Below, in pieces: positions 9,050 to 17,336 of a stretch of DNA of 64,000 nt; position 1 is the stretch's first letter, and every line of letters begins with the position of its first letter. Location: NCBI RefSeq assembly GCF_051175385.1, contig NZ_CP195106.1:6882001-6946000 (forward strand), given 5' to 3'. The stretch comes from Tundrisphaera lichenicola (GTDB taxonomy: Bacteria > Planctomycetota > Planctomycetia > Isosphaerales > Isosphaeraceae). The translations under genes and the position numbers were made by a program. Under the pieces are notes generated by a model, which had not been told where the DNA came from, did not search any database, and was given only the letters and a program-made list of their open reading frames with translations.

Positions 9050-9380
9050 GGTCCTTCTCCCTGGCCTTGAGGCGTTCGAGGTACTCGTCCAGCCGACCGA
9101 AACTCTCATCCCAGAAACGTCGGTAGTTCTCGGCCCACTCGGCGACCTCCTTGATCGGGGCCGCCTCCAGCCGACAGGGCCGCCACTGCGCCTCGCGACC
9201 CCGGGCGACCAGGCCGGCCCGCTCCAGCACCCGGAGATGCTTGGAGACGGCCGGCCCGCTCATCGCGAACGGGCTCGAGAGTTCCTTGACCGTGGCCGGT
9301 CCCGAGGCGAGTCGATCGAGGATCGCGCGCCGGGTCGGATCGGCCAGAGCCGCGAAGGTGATGCTCAAGGTGTCGGTCAT
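9033..9380 (-). CDS. ArsR-family winged-helix transcriptional regulator
   Basis: A 115-residue regulator. The ArsR helix-turn-helix is clear: DPTRRAILDRLASG, VKELSSPFAMSGPAVSKHL, RVLERAGLVARGREAQ. No metal-binding ELCVCDL-type motif is present, so it belongs to the large non-metal subgroup that is often paired with SRPBCC proteins. The tail (WAENYRRFWDESFGRLDEYLERL) is a dimerisation helix typical of that subgroup. It probably represses its own operon; the likely operator is in the short stretch upstream, where AACTAACCGACTGGTTAG at 9400-9417 contains the inverted pair CTAACC/GGTTAG. That operator assignment is inference. Confidence 0.92.
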   Translation of the reverse strand: MTDTLSITFAALADPTRRAILDRLASGPATVKELSSPFAMSGPAVSKHLRVLERAGLVARGREAQWRPCRLEAAPIKEVAEWAENYRRFWDESFGRLDEYLERLKAREKDHERDG

Positions 9381-9488
9381 TCGTATCTATCCACCCGGTT
9401 AACTAACCGACTGGTTAGATACATCAAATATCTTCGACTGTCAAGCGTCCGATCTCGCGAAGCGGTCGGGCCTGGGCAATTGGGTGTG

Positions 9489-9710
9489 CCCCGAATTGTT
9501 GGTCGTTGTGTCGGCGGAGCAAGCTCCGCCCGAGCAAAGCGGAAGCAAGCTTCCGCACTCCAGGGCCTCCGGCGGCCCACCGAACTCGAGGTGCACCCCC
9601 CGGCGGCGAAGCCGCTTTGGAGTGCGGAAGCTTGCTTCCGCTTTCGGACCCGGAGCTTGCTCCGGGGCGATCGGCTGTCGATCCCTGCAACGACACCCAG
9701 AATCCCTGGG
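9489..9710. repeat. 222-bp long-hairpin repeat, copy 1
   Basis: One of two related copies in the window (the other is at 41308-41529). Each half carries AAGCGGAAGCAAGCTTCCGC-like sequence that pairs with the other half (GGAGTGCGGAAGCTTGCTTC), giving a long imperfect hairpin. Smaller palindromes such as GGCGGAGCAAGCTCCGCC and CCGGAGCTTGCTCCGG sit inside it. The outer ends are CCCCGAATTGTTGGTCGTTG on the left and the sequence ending ATCCCTGGG on the right. It fills most of the 442-base gap between the divergent ArsR and DUF1501 genes. No coding capacity for a transposase; it looks like a non-autonomous, MITE-like or REP-like element. Confidence 0.85.
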
Positions 9711-9822
9711 CGCACCCTGGTCGGTGATCCACCCCATTCAACCATTGTCAAATTCTCGACCAGGAGGGATACTGAAACCGACTCATCGAAGCTGATTCGG
9801 TCAGGAACCGAGGGTATCGGCC

Positions 9823-11139
9823 ATGATCCGCATCCCGATTGGCCCGAGGTCCAGGCGATGCGATGGCGTGGCCCGTCGCGACTTCCTCCGCGTGGGCGGG
9901 CTGGCGGCGTTCGGGCTTCCGGCCTTGCTCCGGGCGGAAGCCTCGGGGAACCCCGAGACGGCAGCCCCGGCGCGATCGGTGATCCTCCTCTACCTGGGCG
10001 GCGGGCTCTCGCATCACGACAGCTTCGACCCCAAGCCCGACGCGCCGAGCGAGGTGAAAGGACAGTACGGGACGATCGACACCCGGCTGCCGGGCGTCCG
10101 GTTCTCGGACAAGATCCCGCTGCTGGCGGCGCGGAATGATCGGTTCGCGCTGGTCCGGTCGGGGGCGCACGGGAACGACCACCACGAGACGGCGACCAAC
10201 TGGGTGCTCTCGGGCAAGTTCGGCTCGGCCTTCGGCGACTACCCGGCGATGGGGGCGGTGGTGGCCCACGAGCTGGGCTATCGAGGGCCGATGCCACCAT
10301 ATTTCGCCGTCCCGAAGAACCCTTCGTTCACCTGGGAGCTGGGCAAGAGCGCCTTCCTGGGCGGGCGCTACGAGTCGTTCAAGAGCGGCGATCCCAACGC
10401 GCCGAACTTCGCGGTGAAGGACCTGACCGTGACCGGCGACTCTTCCACGGGCCGGGTCGGGCGTCGCCAGTCGCTCCGGCTGACCGTGGACGACCTCGCC
10501 CGCCAGGTCGATTCCGACGACGGCCTGAGGACGATGGACGAATTCCAGCGGAGGGCGATGGACCTGGTGGTCTCGCCCGAGGCCCGCCGGGCGTTCGATC
10601 TCGACCGCGAAGATCCAAGGCTCCGCGACCGATATGGCCGGACCACCACCGGGCAAGGGTGCCTGCTGGCCCGTCGGCTGATCGAGGCCGGCGTCCGGTT
10701 CGTCACGATCAATAGCGCGGGCTGGGATCATCATGCGAACATCTTCGGCTCGCTCGACCGGCGGCTCCCGGAATTCGACGCCGCGTTCTCGGCCTTGCTG
10801 GACGACCTCCAGGGCCGGGGACTCCTCGAATCGACCCTGGTCGTGGCGATGGGCGAGTTCGGCCGGACCCCCAAGCTGAACGCGACCGCCGGGCGGGACC
10901 ACTGGGGCCACGCGGCCAGCCTGGTCTTCGCGGGGGCCAACATCGTCCCCGGTCGGGTGATCGGCCGGACCGACGACCAGGGAGCCCACGTCATCGACCG
11001 CCCGGTGAGCCCCGCCGACGTCGCCTCGACCATCTATCAGGCCCTCGGGGTCGACCCCGCCCGTCACCTGATGACCCCCGAGAATCGCCCGGTCGCGATC
11101 CTGGACGAAGGGTCGCCGATCTCCGAGATGCTCGCCTGA
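9823..11139 (+). CDS. DUF1501 family protein, Tat-type export signal
   Basis: A 438-residue protein with a twin-arginine motif RRDFLRVGG (from residue 18) and hydrophobic segment, so export in folded form is likely. It is a shorter DUF1501 variant: YLGGGLSHHDSFDPKPDAP at the front, NDHHETATNWVL, the region INSAGWDHHANIFGSL, and GEFGRTPKLN plus AGRDHWGHA. These match positions where phosphatase/sulfatase-fold relatives bind metal, but activity is unproven for the family. It starts the plus-strand operon that continues with the cytochrome/WD40 gene 38 bp later, and it diverges from the DUF1549/DUF1553 gene at 5820-8051, its likely partner. Confidence 0.92.
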   Translation: MIRIPIGPRSRRCDGVARRDFLRVGGLAAFGLPALLRAEASGNPETAAPARSVILLYLGGGLSHHDSFDPKPDAPSEVKGQYGTIDTRLPGVRFSDKIPLLAARNDRFALVRSGAHGNDHHETATNWVLSGKFGSAFGDYPAMGAVVAHELGYRGPMPPYFAVPKNPSFTWELGKSAFLGGRYESFKSGDPNAPNFAVKDLTVTGDSSTGRVGRRQSLRLTVDDLARQVDSDDGLRTMDEFQRRAMDLVVSPEARRAFDLDREDPRLRDRYGRTTTGQGCLLARRLIEAGVRFVTINSAGWDHHANIFGSLDRRLPEFDAAFSALLDDLQGRGLLESTLVVAMGEFGRTPKLNATAGRDHWGHAASLVFAGANIVPGRVIGRTDDQGAHVIDRPVSPADVASTIYQALGVDPARHLMTPENRPVAILDEGSPISEMLA

Positions 11140-11177
11140 GGATTCGTTGAGATCCGCCCTCCCGAGATCCGCACCCG

Positions 11178-12500
11178 ATGACGCTCCCCCTCGCGATCCC
11201 GCTGATCCTCCTGGCGATGGCCGACGACGCCCCGGTCAGCTATAGCCGGGAGGTCGCCCCCTTCCTGGAGGAGCACTGCCTGGCCTGCCACGACGAGGGA
11301 TTCACCACCTCCGACCTCTCGATGGCCGACGTCGAGTCGATGAAGCGGGGCGGACGCCGGGGGCCTTCTCTCGTCCCCGGGAGCGGTAAGGAGAGCCTGA
11401 TCGTCCAGTTCATGGACGGGACCCGCCAGCCCCAGATGCCCCCCAAGACCTCGATCCCGCGCGATCAGATCGCGGTCCTCGCCCGGTGGATCGACCAGGG
11501 GGCCAGGGTCGACGCCGAGGCGGTCGACGCCCGACGCCAGGAGCGCCGGAAGCTCGAAGCCGAGGAGGCCGCGACCTTCGCCTCCGACGCCCCGCCCTCC
11601 GTCACCGGGCTGGCCTACTCGCCCGACGGCAAGGCCCTGGCCGTGGCGAGCTATCGCGAGATCATCCTCCTCGACCCCGCCACCGGCAAGATGCTCCGGA
11701 AGCTGGCGGGCTTCCCCGACCAGGTGACCTCGGTCGCTTATGCGTCGGATGGCTCGATCGCCGGGGCCGGCGGCACCCCCGGCCGGGGCGGAGAGGTCCG
11801 GATCTGGGACGGGGCCGGCCGGGAACGTCAGGTCCTCCGAGGTCACGCCGACACGATCCTCGCCGTCGCCTGGCGACCGGGATCGGAGCAGGTGGCCACT
11901 TCGAGCCTGGATAAAGTGATCACCATTTGGGACGTGCCCACCGGCCATCCGATCCGGTCGATCAAGAACCACGCCGACATCGTGACCTCGCTCGCCTTCA
12001 GCCCCGACGGCAAGAAGCTGGCCTCGGGCTCGGCCGACCGGACCGCCAAGATCCACGACCCCGAGACCGGCCTGCAACTCGCCTCGCTGGCGGCCCACAA
12101 GGACGCGGTCCTCGCCATCGCCTTCAGCCCCGACGGCCAGTACCTCGCCACAGCCGGGGCCGACAATTCGATCCAGGACTGGAAACTGGCCGACACCACC
12201 AACCCCGAGAAGGGCTTCGGCCACACCGGCCCGGTCTACGCCCTCGCGTGGAGGCCCGACGGCTCGGGCCTCTTCGCCGGCTCGGGAGGTAGGCCCTCGT
12301 TCCTCTCCTACAGGAAGGAGAACGGAAACCGGGTTGTCGAGATCAAAGAAGAGACAATGCCCAGGGATTGGGTCTACGCCACCGCCATCGCCCCCGATAA
12401 CACGACCGTCGCCGCCGGGGGCTGGGACGGCTCGGTCATCATCTGGGACCTGAAGGACGGGGCGCGAGTCCGGACATTCGTGCCGGGCCGGGAAGAGTGA
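11178..12500 (+). CDS. PSCyt1 cytochrome domain fused to WD40 beta-propeller
   Basis: A 440-residue protein. A hydrophobic N-terminus (MTLPLAIPLILLAMA) acts as signal peptide. The PSCyt1 domain follows with heme motif CLACH (Cys34, Cys37, His38) and the typical MPPKTSIPRDQIAVLARWIDQGA. From about residue 135 there are some seven WD40-like blades (for example TSLAFSPDGKKLASGSADRT, and IAFSPDGQYLATAGADNSI with a blade after it). The domain combination is common in planctomycete hallmark clusters; it suggests an envelope electron-carrier or sensor platform for protein contacts, but the role is not established. It stands 38 bp after the DUF1501 gene and is probably cotranscribed. Confidence 0.9.
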   Translation: MTLPLAIPLILLAMADDAPVSYSREVAPFLEEHCLACHDEGFTTSDLSMADVESMKRGGRRGPSLVPGSGKESLIVQFMDGTRQPQMPPKTSIPRDQIAVLARWIDQGARVDAEAVDARRQERRKLEAEEAATFASDAPPSVTGLAYSPDGKALAVASYREIILLDPATGKMLRKLAGFPDQVTSVAYASDGSIAGAGGTPGRGGEVRIWDGAGRERQVLRGHADTILAVAWRPGSEQVATSSLDKVITIWDVPTGHPIRSIKNHADIVTSLAFSPDGKKLASGSADRTAKIHDPETGLQLASLAAHKDAVLAIAFSPDGQYLATAGADNSIQDWKLADTTNPEKGFGHTGPVYALAWRPDGSGLFAGSGGRPSFLSYRKENGNRVVEIKEETMPRDWVYATAIAPDNTTVAAGGWDGSVIIWDLKDGARVRTFVPGREE

Positions 12501-12532
12501 AGATCAATGATTCCAACATAGCTTGAGCACTC

Positions 12533-12958
12533 ATGAATTCTCGATGGCTCTTGCCGCTCGCCGCGGTCCTGGTCGTACTAGCCCTCGCGCCAGCGCTGAC
12601 ATGCTTCCGACCGAGCCGATTTCGGATGAGTTCAAGGCAGCTATTCATCATCGTGGGGTTGTTGGGGATCGGCCTGGGTTTCATCCGATTTCTCGGATCG
12701 ATCGACCCCATTTTCGGGTTCAGCACGATTTACTCGACTAATTACGATGAGGCTCGGTTTCGGACGATCCGCCTTGGGATGTCGAAGAAGGAAGTCATTG
12801 AAATCATGGGTCCACCACTGGACAAACCGGATTGGGAAGAGGCCGATGCGTGGTATTACAGCGAACAACCCGACGACATGTCGAACTATTATCAGCGATG
12901 GATCTTTTTCGATTCCGGTCGAATCTCCGAAATCATCATCGACTTCTTCATCGACTGA
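12533..12958 (+). CDS. Small membrane-anchored BamE/SmpA-like protein
   Basis: A 141-residue protein with two hydrophobic segments (residues about 5-24 and 37-58), then a soluble domain. The segment IRLGMSKKEVIEIMGPP followed by Trp/Tyr-rich strands (WYYS, WIFFDSGRISEIIIDF) matches the SmpA/OmlA (BamE-like) fold, which in other bacteria is a small outer-membrane-assembly or regulatory module. Here there is no lipobox, so anchoring is by the membrane helices. Base composition is visibly less GC-rich than the neighbouring genes. Its position 33 bp after the WD40 gene suggests the same operon. The ribosome site is weak. Confidence 0.7.
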   Translation: MNSRWLLPLAAVLVVLALAPALTCFRPSRFRMSSRQLFIIVGLLGIGLGFIRFLGSIDPIFGFSTIYSTNYDEARFRTIRLGMSKKEVIEIMGPPLDKPDWEEADAWYYSEQPDDMSNYYQRWIFFDSGRISEIIIDFFID

Positions 12959-13081
12959 GGCAACGAAGCCCGGAGCAGCAGCACGGGCAGGGCAGGGCTC
13001 GCCCTACGAAACGAAATCAGGCGCAACGCGATCGTGGATCGCTGCAGAAACGAGTGAGGATCGCCGCCGACCGAGGACCAG

Positions 13082-15142
13082 ATGATGAGCCGTCCCTTCT
13101 TCGCCATCCTCGCGGTTTCCGCCTGCTTCGCCCAGTCCGCGATCGCCCAAATCGCCCCGCCGATGATCCGATCCACGAGACCCATCGGCGCGGCCCCCGG
13201 AGAGACTGTCACCCTGGAGGGGAAGGCCTCCGAGGTCCGCGACGGGGCCACCCTCCGATTCGATGATCCGACCATCACGTTCGAAGGACTGGAGATCGGC
13301 AAGGCCGAGGGGAATGGGCTTCAAACCATCAAGGTTCGCGTGACCGTCCCCATGAAGCCGGGACCGTTCGGCTTCCGGATCGCGACCGACGGCGGGATCT
13401 CGAACCCCGGTCAGGTCCTGGTAGGAAGGCCGATCCCGACCGTGGCCGAGGTCGAGCCGAACGACCGGTTACGCCAACCCCAGGCCGTTTCGATCCCTTC
13501 GGCGATCGAGGGGACCGTGTCATCGGGCGACGATGTGGACGTCTTCGCCGTCGAGATGCAGGCGGGCGAGACGCTGGTGGCGGAGGCGGTCGCGGCGAGG
13601 GCGGGGTCGAAGCTCGATGCCTGGGTGGCGATCCTCTCGGCAGACGGTCGCGAGCTGGCCGCCGACGACGACCGGTTCGGGCGGGACGCCGCCGCCTGGT
13701 CCACCGTACCAACATCGGGCCGGTACCTCGTGACGATCCAGGACGCCAACGGCCGGCACCGCGACGGGGGGATCGAGTCGAAGATGACCCGGCCCTATCG
13801 GCTGGAAGTCGGGCGGTTCCCGATCATCGACGCCCCCTTTCCCGCCGGGGCGAAGCGTGGTCGAAGTGTACCGATCCGCCTGCTCGGGGCGAACCTGCCC
13901 GAAGGTTCGGAGGCTCGTTTCGATCCCCCGCCCGACGCGATCGAAGGGGATCATCCCTTCACGATCACGACCCCGCTCGGCACGTCCAACGCCCTGGCGA
14001 TGCGCGTGGGCGGCTCGGACGAAGTTGGGGAAATCGAGCCGAACGAAGACATCGAGACATCAACCACCATCACCGTCCCGGCCTCGATCAACGGGACGTT
14101 CGGGACGCCCGATGCCAGCGGGCCCGACCTGGACATCTTCCGGCTCAAGGCCGGGGCGGGGCGGGCCGGGGACTACGCCATCAGCGTCCTGGCGGCGCGG
14201 GTCGGATCTCCGGGCGACCCGATCCTGACGGTGCTGGACCCGAAGGGTGAGCCGCAAGGGGAGGACGATGACAAGCTCGGCCGGGACGCCCGGATCGAAC
14301 GGCCGATCGAATCGAATGAAGGGATCTTGATCTCGGTCCGCGACTATTTCGGACGGGGGGGCGACCGGTTCGTCTATCGGATCGAGGTCGAGCCGGTTCT
14401 TCGAAACCTGGCCGTCTCGGCCGATCTGGGGCACCGGACGGTCCCGCGCTCGGGGTCGCTGGCCGTCCCGATCACGGTCGAGCGGAATGGTTTCGCCGGG
14501 CCCGTCACCATCCTGGCCGGCGATCTCCCCGAAGGAATCCTGGCCCGGCCCCTGACCATCGGCCCGGATGACTCGGGCGGCCTGCTGGTATTCTCGGCCT
14601 CGACCGACGCGGCGATGGGAGCCTTCCCGATCCGCCTGACCGCTCGCGACATCCCGGCACCGGCCGCCTTCTCCTACCGAGAACGAGGCGCGATCGACGA
14701 GGTCCCGCGCGAGAATGACCCGATCAAAGGCCCGCACGAGACGGTCGTCGATGTGACCTCGCCGCTCCTGGCCGTCGCCGATCGGTCCTCGATCGGGCTG
14801 ATCCCGCCCGAGGGGCCGATCGTGGTGACCCCCGGCGGTTCCGCCGATCTGAAGTTCGCGATCGACCGGCGCGACGTTGCCGGGAAGAAGCCGCTCAGTG
14901 TTCGCTTGCTCGCGTCCGGCAAGGCGCTGGAAGGGTTCGAACCGGTTAAGGATCTTGATGTGAAAGTCGAGGAAAACGTCGCCGCGTTCACTCTCAAGGC
15001 GAAGGTTGATGCGAAACCCAGATCGGTCACGATCGCCGCGCGGGCCCGGATCGAGGGGACTCCCGAGGGGCTCGGGGCCGACTCATCGCCAGTCATCCTG
15101 GTGGTGCCGGATCGGGCGGGGCCTTCCGGGGGTGATCGCTGA
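13082..15142 (+). CDS. Secreted protein with pre-peptidase C-terminal (PPC) domains
   Basis: A 686-residue exported protein; signal peptide ends AIAQIAPP. GAGGA lies five bases before the first of two adjacent ATG codons. An IPT/TIG-like strand region (residues about 30-115) is followed by two PPC-type modules, each opened by the signature EVEPNDR / EIEPNED and containing DVDVFAVEMQAGE or DLDIFRLKAGAG. The rest is beta-rich with Ig-like spacing. PPC modules aid secretion or substrate contact in many exoenzymes; no catalytic domain is visible here. Such proteins often follow DUF1501 and cytochrome/WD40 genes in planctomycetes, so a structural role in the same envelope system is inferred. Confidence 0.82.
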   Translation: MMSRPFFAILAVSACFAQSAIAQIAPPMIRSTRPIGAAPGETVTLEGKASEVRDGATLRFDDPTITFEGLEIGKAEGNGLQTIKVRVTVPMKPGPFGFRIATDGGISNPGQVLVGRPIPTVAEVEPNDRLRQPQAVSIPSAIEGTVSSGDDVDVFAVEMQAGETLVAEAVAARAGSKLDAWVAILSADGRELAADDDRFGRDAAAWSTVPTSGRYLVTIQDANGRHRDGGIESKMTRPYRLEVGRFPIIDAPFPAGAKRGRSVPIRLLGANLPEGSEARFDPPPDAIEGDHPFTITTPLGTSNALAMRVGGSDEVGEIEPNEDIETSTTITVPASINGTFGTPDASGPDLDIFRLKAGAGRAGDYAISVLAARVGSPGDPILTVLDPKGEPQGEDDDKLGRDARIERPIESNEGILISVRDYFGRGGDRFVYRIEVEPVLRNLAVSADLGHRTVPRSGSLAVPITVERNGFAGPVTILAGDLPEGILARPLTIGPDDSGGLLVFSASTDAAMGAFPIRLTARDIPAPAAFSYRERGAIDEVPRENDPIKGPHETVVDVTSPLLAVADRSSIGLIPPEGPIVVTPGGSADLKFAIDRRDVAGKKPLSVRLLASGKALEGFEPVKDLDVKVEENVAAFTLKAKVDAKPRSVTIAARARIEGTPEGLGADSSPVILVVPDRAGPSGGDR

Positions 15143-15165
15143 CACCCTCACCCGCCCTTCGGGCA

Positions 15166-15187
15166 CCCTCTCCCGGGGGGGAGAGGG
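15166..15187. terminator. Hairpin between convergent genes
   Basis: CCCTCTCCC at 15166-15174 pairs with GGGAGAGGG at 15179-15187 around four G residues. It sits between the PPC gene and the convergent MOSC gene, so it may stop both transcripts. The same CCTCTCCC/GGGAGAGG pair, also preceded by CCCTCACC, occurs after the deformylase gene at 24972, pointing to a dispersed REP-like terminator family. Confidence 0.5.
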
Positions 15188-15216
15188 AATTCATCCGACA
15201 TCCAAACAATCTACAC

Positions 15217-15858
15217 TTACTCAATTCTACCCTCGAAATCCTCGCGGATCACGGCGGCGAGGGCGCGGATCTTCAGGGCCTTCCGGAGCGCCTCGGGGTC
15301 GGCGTGGCGGTCGTAGATCAGTTCGGCGACCTCCACGACCGTGACGCGGTCCTGCTCGCGGCGGGTGCATTCGATCGGGTCGCCCGGCCCGACTTCGCCT
15401 TCTTCGACCACGGCGAAATAGATCCCGGGGCGGCCGGCGAGCCGGAACCGTCGGACCATCAAGGGGTCGTTGAACCTCATGCCCAGCTTGAAGCAGGGTT
15501 GACGCGGCTGGGTGACGACCAGCTTCGCGGTGCCGACCCGGAACTCGTCGCCGATGGAGACCTCGTCCTCCAGCAGGCCCTCGGTCGTCAGGTTCTCGCC
15601 GAAGTTCCCCGGGGTCAGGTCGCGGTCGGGCAACTCGCCCCGCCAGAAGGCGTAATGCTCCCGGGGATACGCATAGACCGCCTTGTCGCGGCCCCCGTGG
15701 ACGGTGAGATCGGCCTGGGCGTCCCCTTCGAGGTTGAATCCGCGGAGGGGGACCTTGGAGGACACGGGCTCCTTGAAGATCGCGGTGGAGACGTACCGGC
15801 CCTGCCAGATCCGCGTCTTCGGCATGCCGACATTGACCGAGTCGACTCGCATGGACAT
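15217..15858 (-). CDS. MOSC domain protein (YiiM-like)
   Basis: A 213-residue protein of the molybdenum-cofactor-sulfurase C-terminal (MOSC) superfamily. The conserved cysteine lies in VVTQPRQPCFKL; GGRDKAVYAYPREHY and TPGNFGENLTTEGL are the other family blocks. Stand-alone YiiM-type members act in molybdenum-dependent detoxification of hydroxylated bases or amines, so that role is likely but not certain. Start at ATG 15858: AAGGAACCCTGAGA precedes it. It begins two bases after the stop of the amidohydrolase gene, so the two are in one operon. The reading frame stays open far upstream, but that part is the opposite reading of the neighbour. Confidence 0.9.
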   Translation of the reverse strand: MSMRVDSVNVGMPKTRIWQGRYVSTAIFKEPVSSKVPLRGFNLEGDAQADLTVHGGRDKAVYAYPREHYAFWRGELPDRDLTPGNFGENLTTEGLLEDEVSIGDEFRVGTAKLVVTQPRQPCFKLGMRFNDPLMVRRFRLAGRPGIYFAVVEEGEVGPGDPIECTRREQDRVTVVEVAELIYDRHADPEALRKALKIRALAAVIREDFEGRIE

Positions 15859-15860
15859 TC

Positions 15861-17150
15861 TCAGGGTTCCTTGTGGATCACGCCGTCTTTCATGACCATC
15901 CGGATCTTCCGGACCGCGCCGATCTCGCGGGTCGGATCGCCGTCGACCAGGATGAGATCGGCCCGGAGGCCGGGCTTGATCGTGCCGACCTGATCGCCGA
16001 GCCCGAGGACCCTGGCGGCGGTCGAGGTGGCCGACCGGAGGGCGTCCGGGGGCGTCATCCCGGATTCGACCATCAGCTCCAGCTCTCGGCCCTGCTCGCC
16101 GTGGGGGAAGGGCCCCACGTCGCTCCCGTTGATGATGGTCACGCCCGCTTCGAGGGCCAGTTTGAAGGCTGCGCGGGCCTGCTGGAGCCGGCGGGTATCG
16201 GGGGGATTGCCCGATCGCTCGCCCTCGAATCGGGCGAGGGCCTCCAGGATCGTCAAGGTCGGACAGAACGAGACGTGGCGCTCGGCCATGAGCCGGAAGA
16301 CCTCGGCATCGCCGCCGTCCCCGTGCTCGATCGTCGAGACTCCGGCCAGTGCCGCGCGTCGCATCCCCTCCCTGGTCGTGGCGTGGGCCGAGACCGGCCG
16401 CCCTTGCGAGCCGGCGGTCTCGACGATCATCCGGAGTTCCTCGATCGAGAAGGTCGCCCCACGACCGTTGTCGGCGTAAACCTTGATCACGTCGGCCCCT
16501 CGGCCGATCTGGTCGCGGACGACCCGGCGAAGCGTATCGCCATCGGCCTCCTCGGCCCCTTGCGGGACGTCGACCTCGGGGGCGAGACCGGCCGGGGCGT
16601 AGCTCCGCGAGGCGACGATCGCGCGGGTCGCGACCAGGAGGCGGGGGCCGGGGAGGATCCCCTCCTCGACCGCCTGCCGGAGCCCCACGTCGGCATAGCC
16701 CGCCCCCTCGGTCCCCAGGTCCCGGAGCGTGGTGAAGCCGGCCATCAGGTCGAGCTTGAGGTGGTTCGTCGCCCGGCAGACCCGGAGGGCTAGCGGCTCC
16801 TCGAGGACCTGATCTTCCCAGGGCGCCTCGTTGTAGGGGTGGAGCAGGACATGCGAATGCGAGTCGATGAGGCCCGGCAGGAGCGTCGCGCCGGGGAGGT
16901 CGATGATCCTCGCTCCGTCGGGGGCCTTGACCTCGGCCGACGGGCCGACCTCGGCGATCGCCCCATCGCGGACCAGGACGGCCCAGCCCTCGTGGGCCTG
17001 GGCCTCGACCCCGTCGAAGACCCGAGCCGGCCAGATCAGGACCGGCGGCGGGGTGTCCTTCTGCGTCGGGGCCTGAGCAGGCGCGAGGCCCGGGGCTAGT
17101 GCCAGGACTCCGATTATCAGCGGTATGACGGTCGTTCGAAGTTGAGTCAT
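15861..17150 (-). CDS. Secreted metal-dependent amidohydrolase
   Basis: A 429-residue protein with a signal peptide (to about residue 26, APAQA). It is an amidohydrolase-superfamily TIM barrel of the prolidase/imidazolonepropionase-like group. Metal ligands are visible: IDSHSHV after the GATLLPGL strand, the bridging lysine in VIKVYADN, histidines in SAHATT and STIEHGD, and the aspartate in INGSDVGPFPHGEQ. The ends form the usual small beta domain (LRADLILVDGDPTREI). Many such exported planctomycete enzymes hydrolyse dipeptides or cyclic amides; the substrate is not readable. GGAG five bases before ATG 17150 sets the start. It is first in an operon with the MOSC gene. Confidence 0.9.
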   Translation of the reverse strand: MTQLRTTVIPLIIGVLALAPGLAPAQAPTQKDTPPPVLIWPARVFDGVEAQAHEGWAVLVRDGAIAEVGPSAEVKAPDGARIIDLPGATLLPGLIDSHSHVLLHPYNEAPWEDQVLEEPLALRVCRATNHLKLDLMAGFTTLRDLGTEGAGYADVGLRQAVEEGILPGPRLLVATRAIVASRSYAPAGLAPEVDVPQGAEEADGDTLRRVVRDQIGRGADVIKVYADNGRGATFSIEELRMIVETAGSQGRPVSAHATTREGMRRAALAGVSTIEHGDGGDAEVFRLMAERHVSFCPTLTILEALARFEGERSGNPPDTRRLQQARAAFKLALEAGVTIINGSDVGPFPHGEQGRELELMVESGMTPPDALRSATSTAARVLGLGDQVGTIKPGLRADLILVDGDPTREIGAVRKIRMVMKDGVIHKEP

Positions 17151-17336
17151 GATCGCTCCGGGTCCGGCGGACGGTCGGGCCTCCCGAGAAGGACATTGGA
17201 GTCGATCTCCGGGTTCGATTCCAGGGTGGAGCGGGGATCGAACCCCCTCGATTTCGCCCGGCGGACGATGGCGGGCGCGGTGATTGGGGCGTATGGTGAA
17301 CGCTCCATCCGCATCTGGGAACCTGAGGGCAGAATC

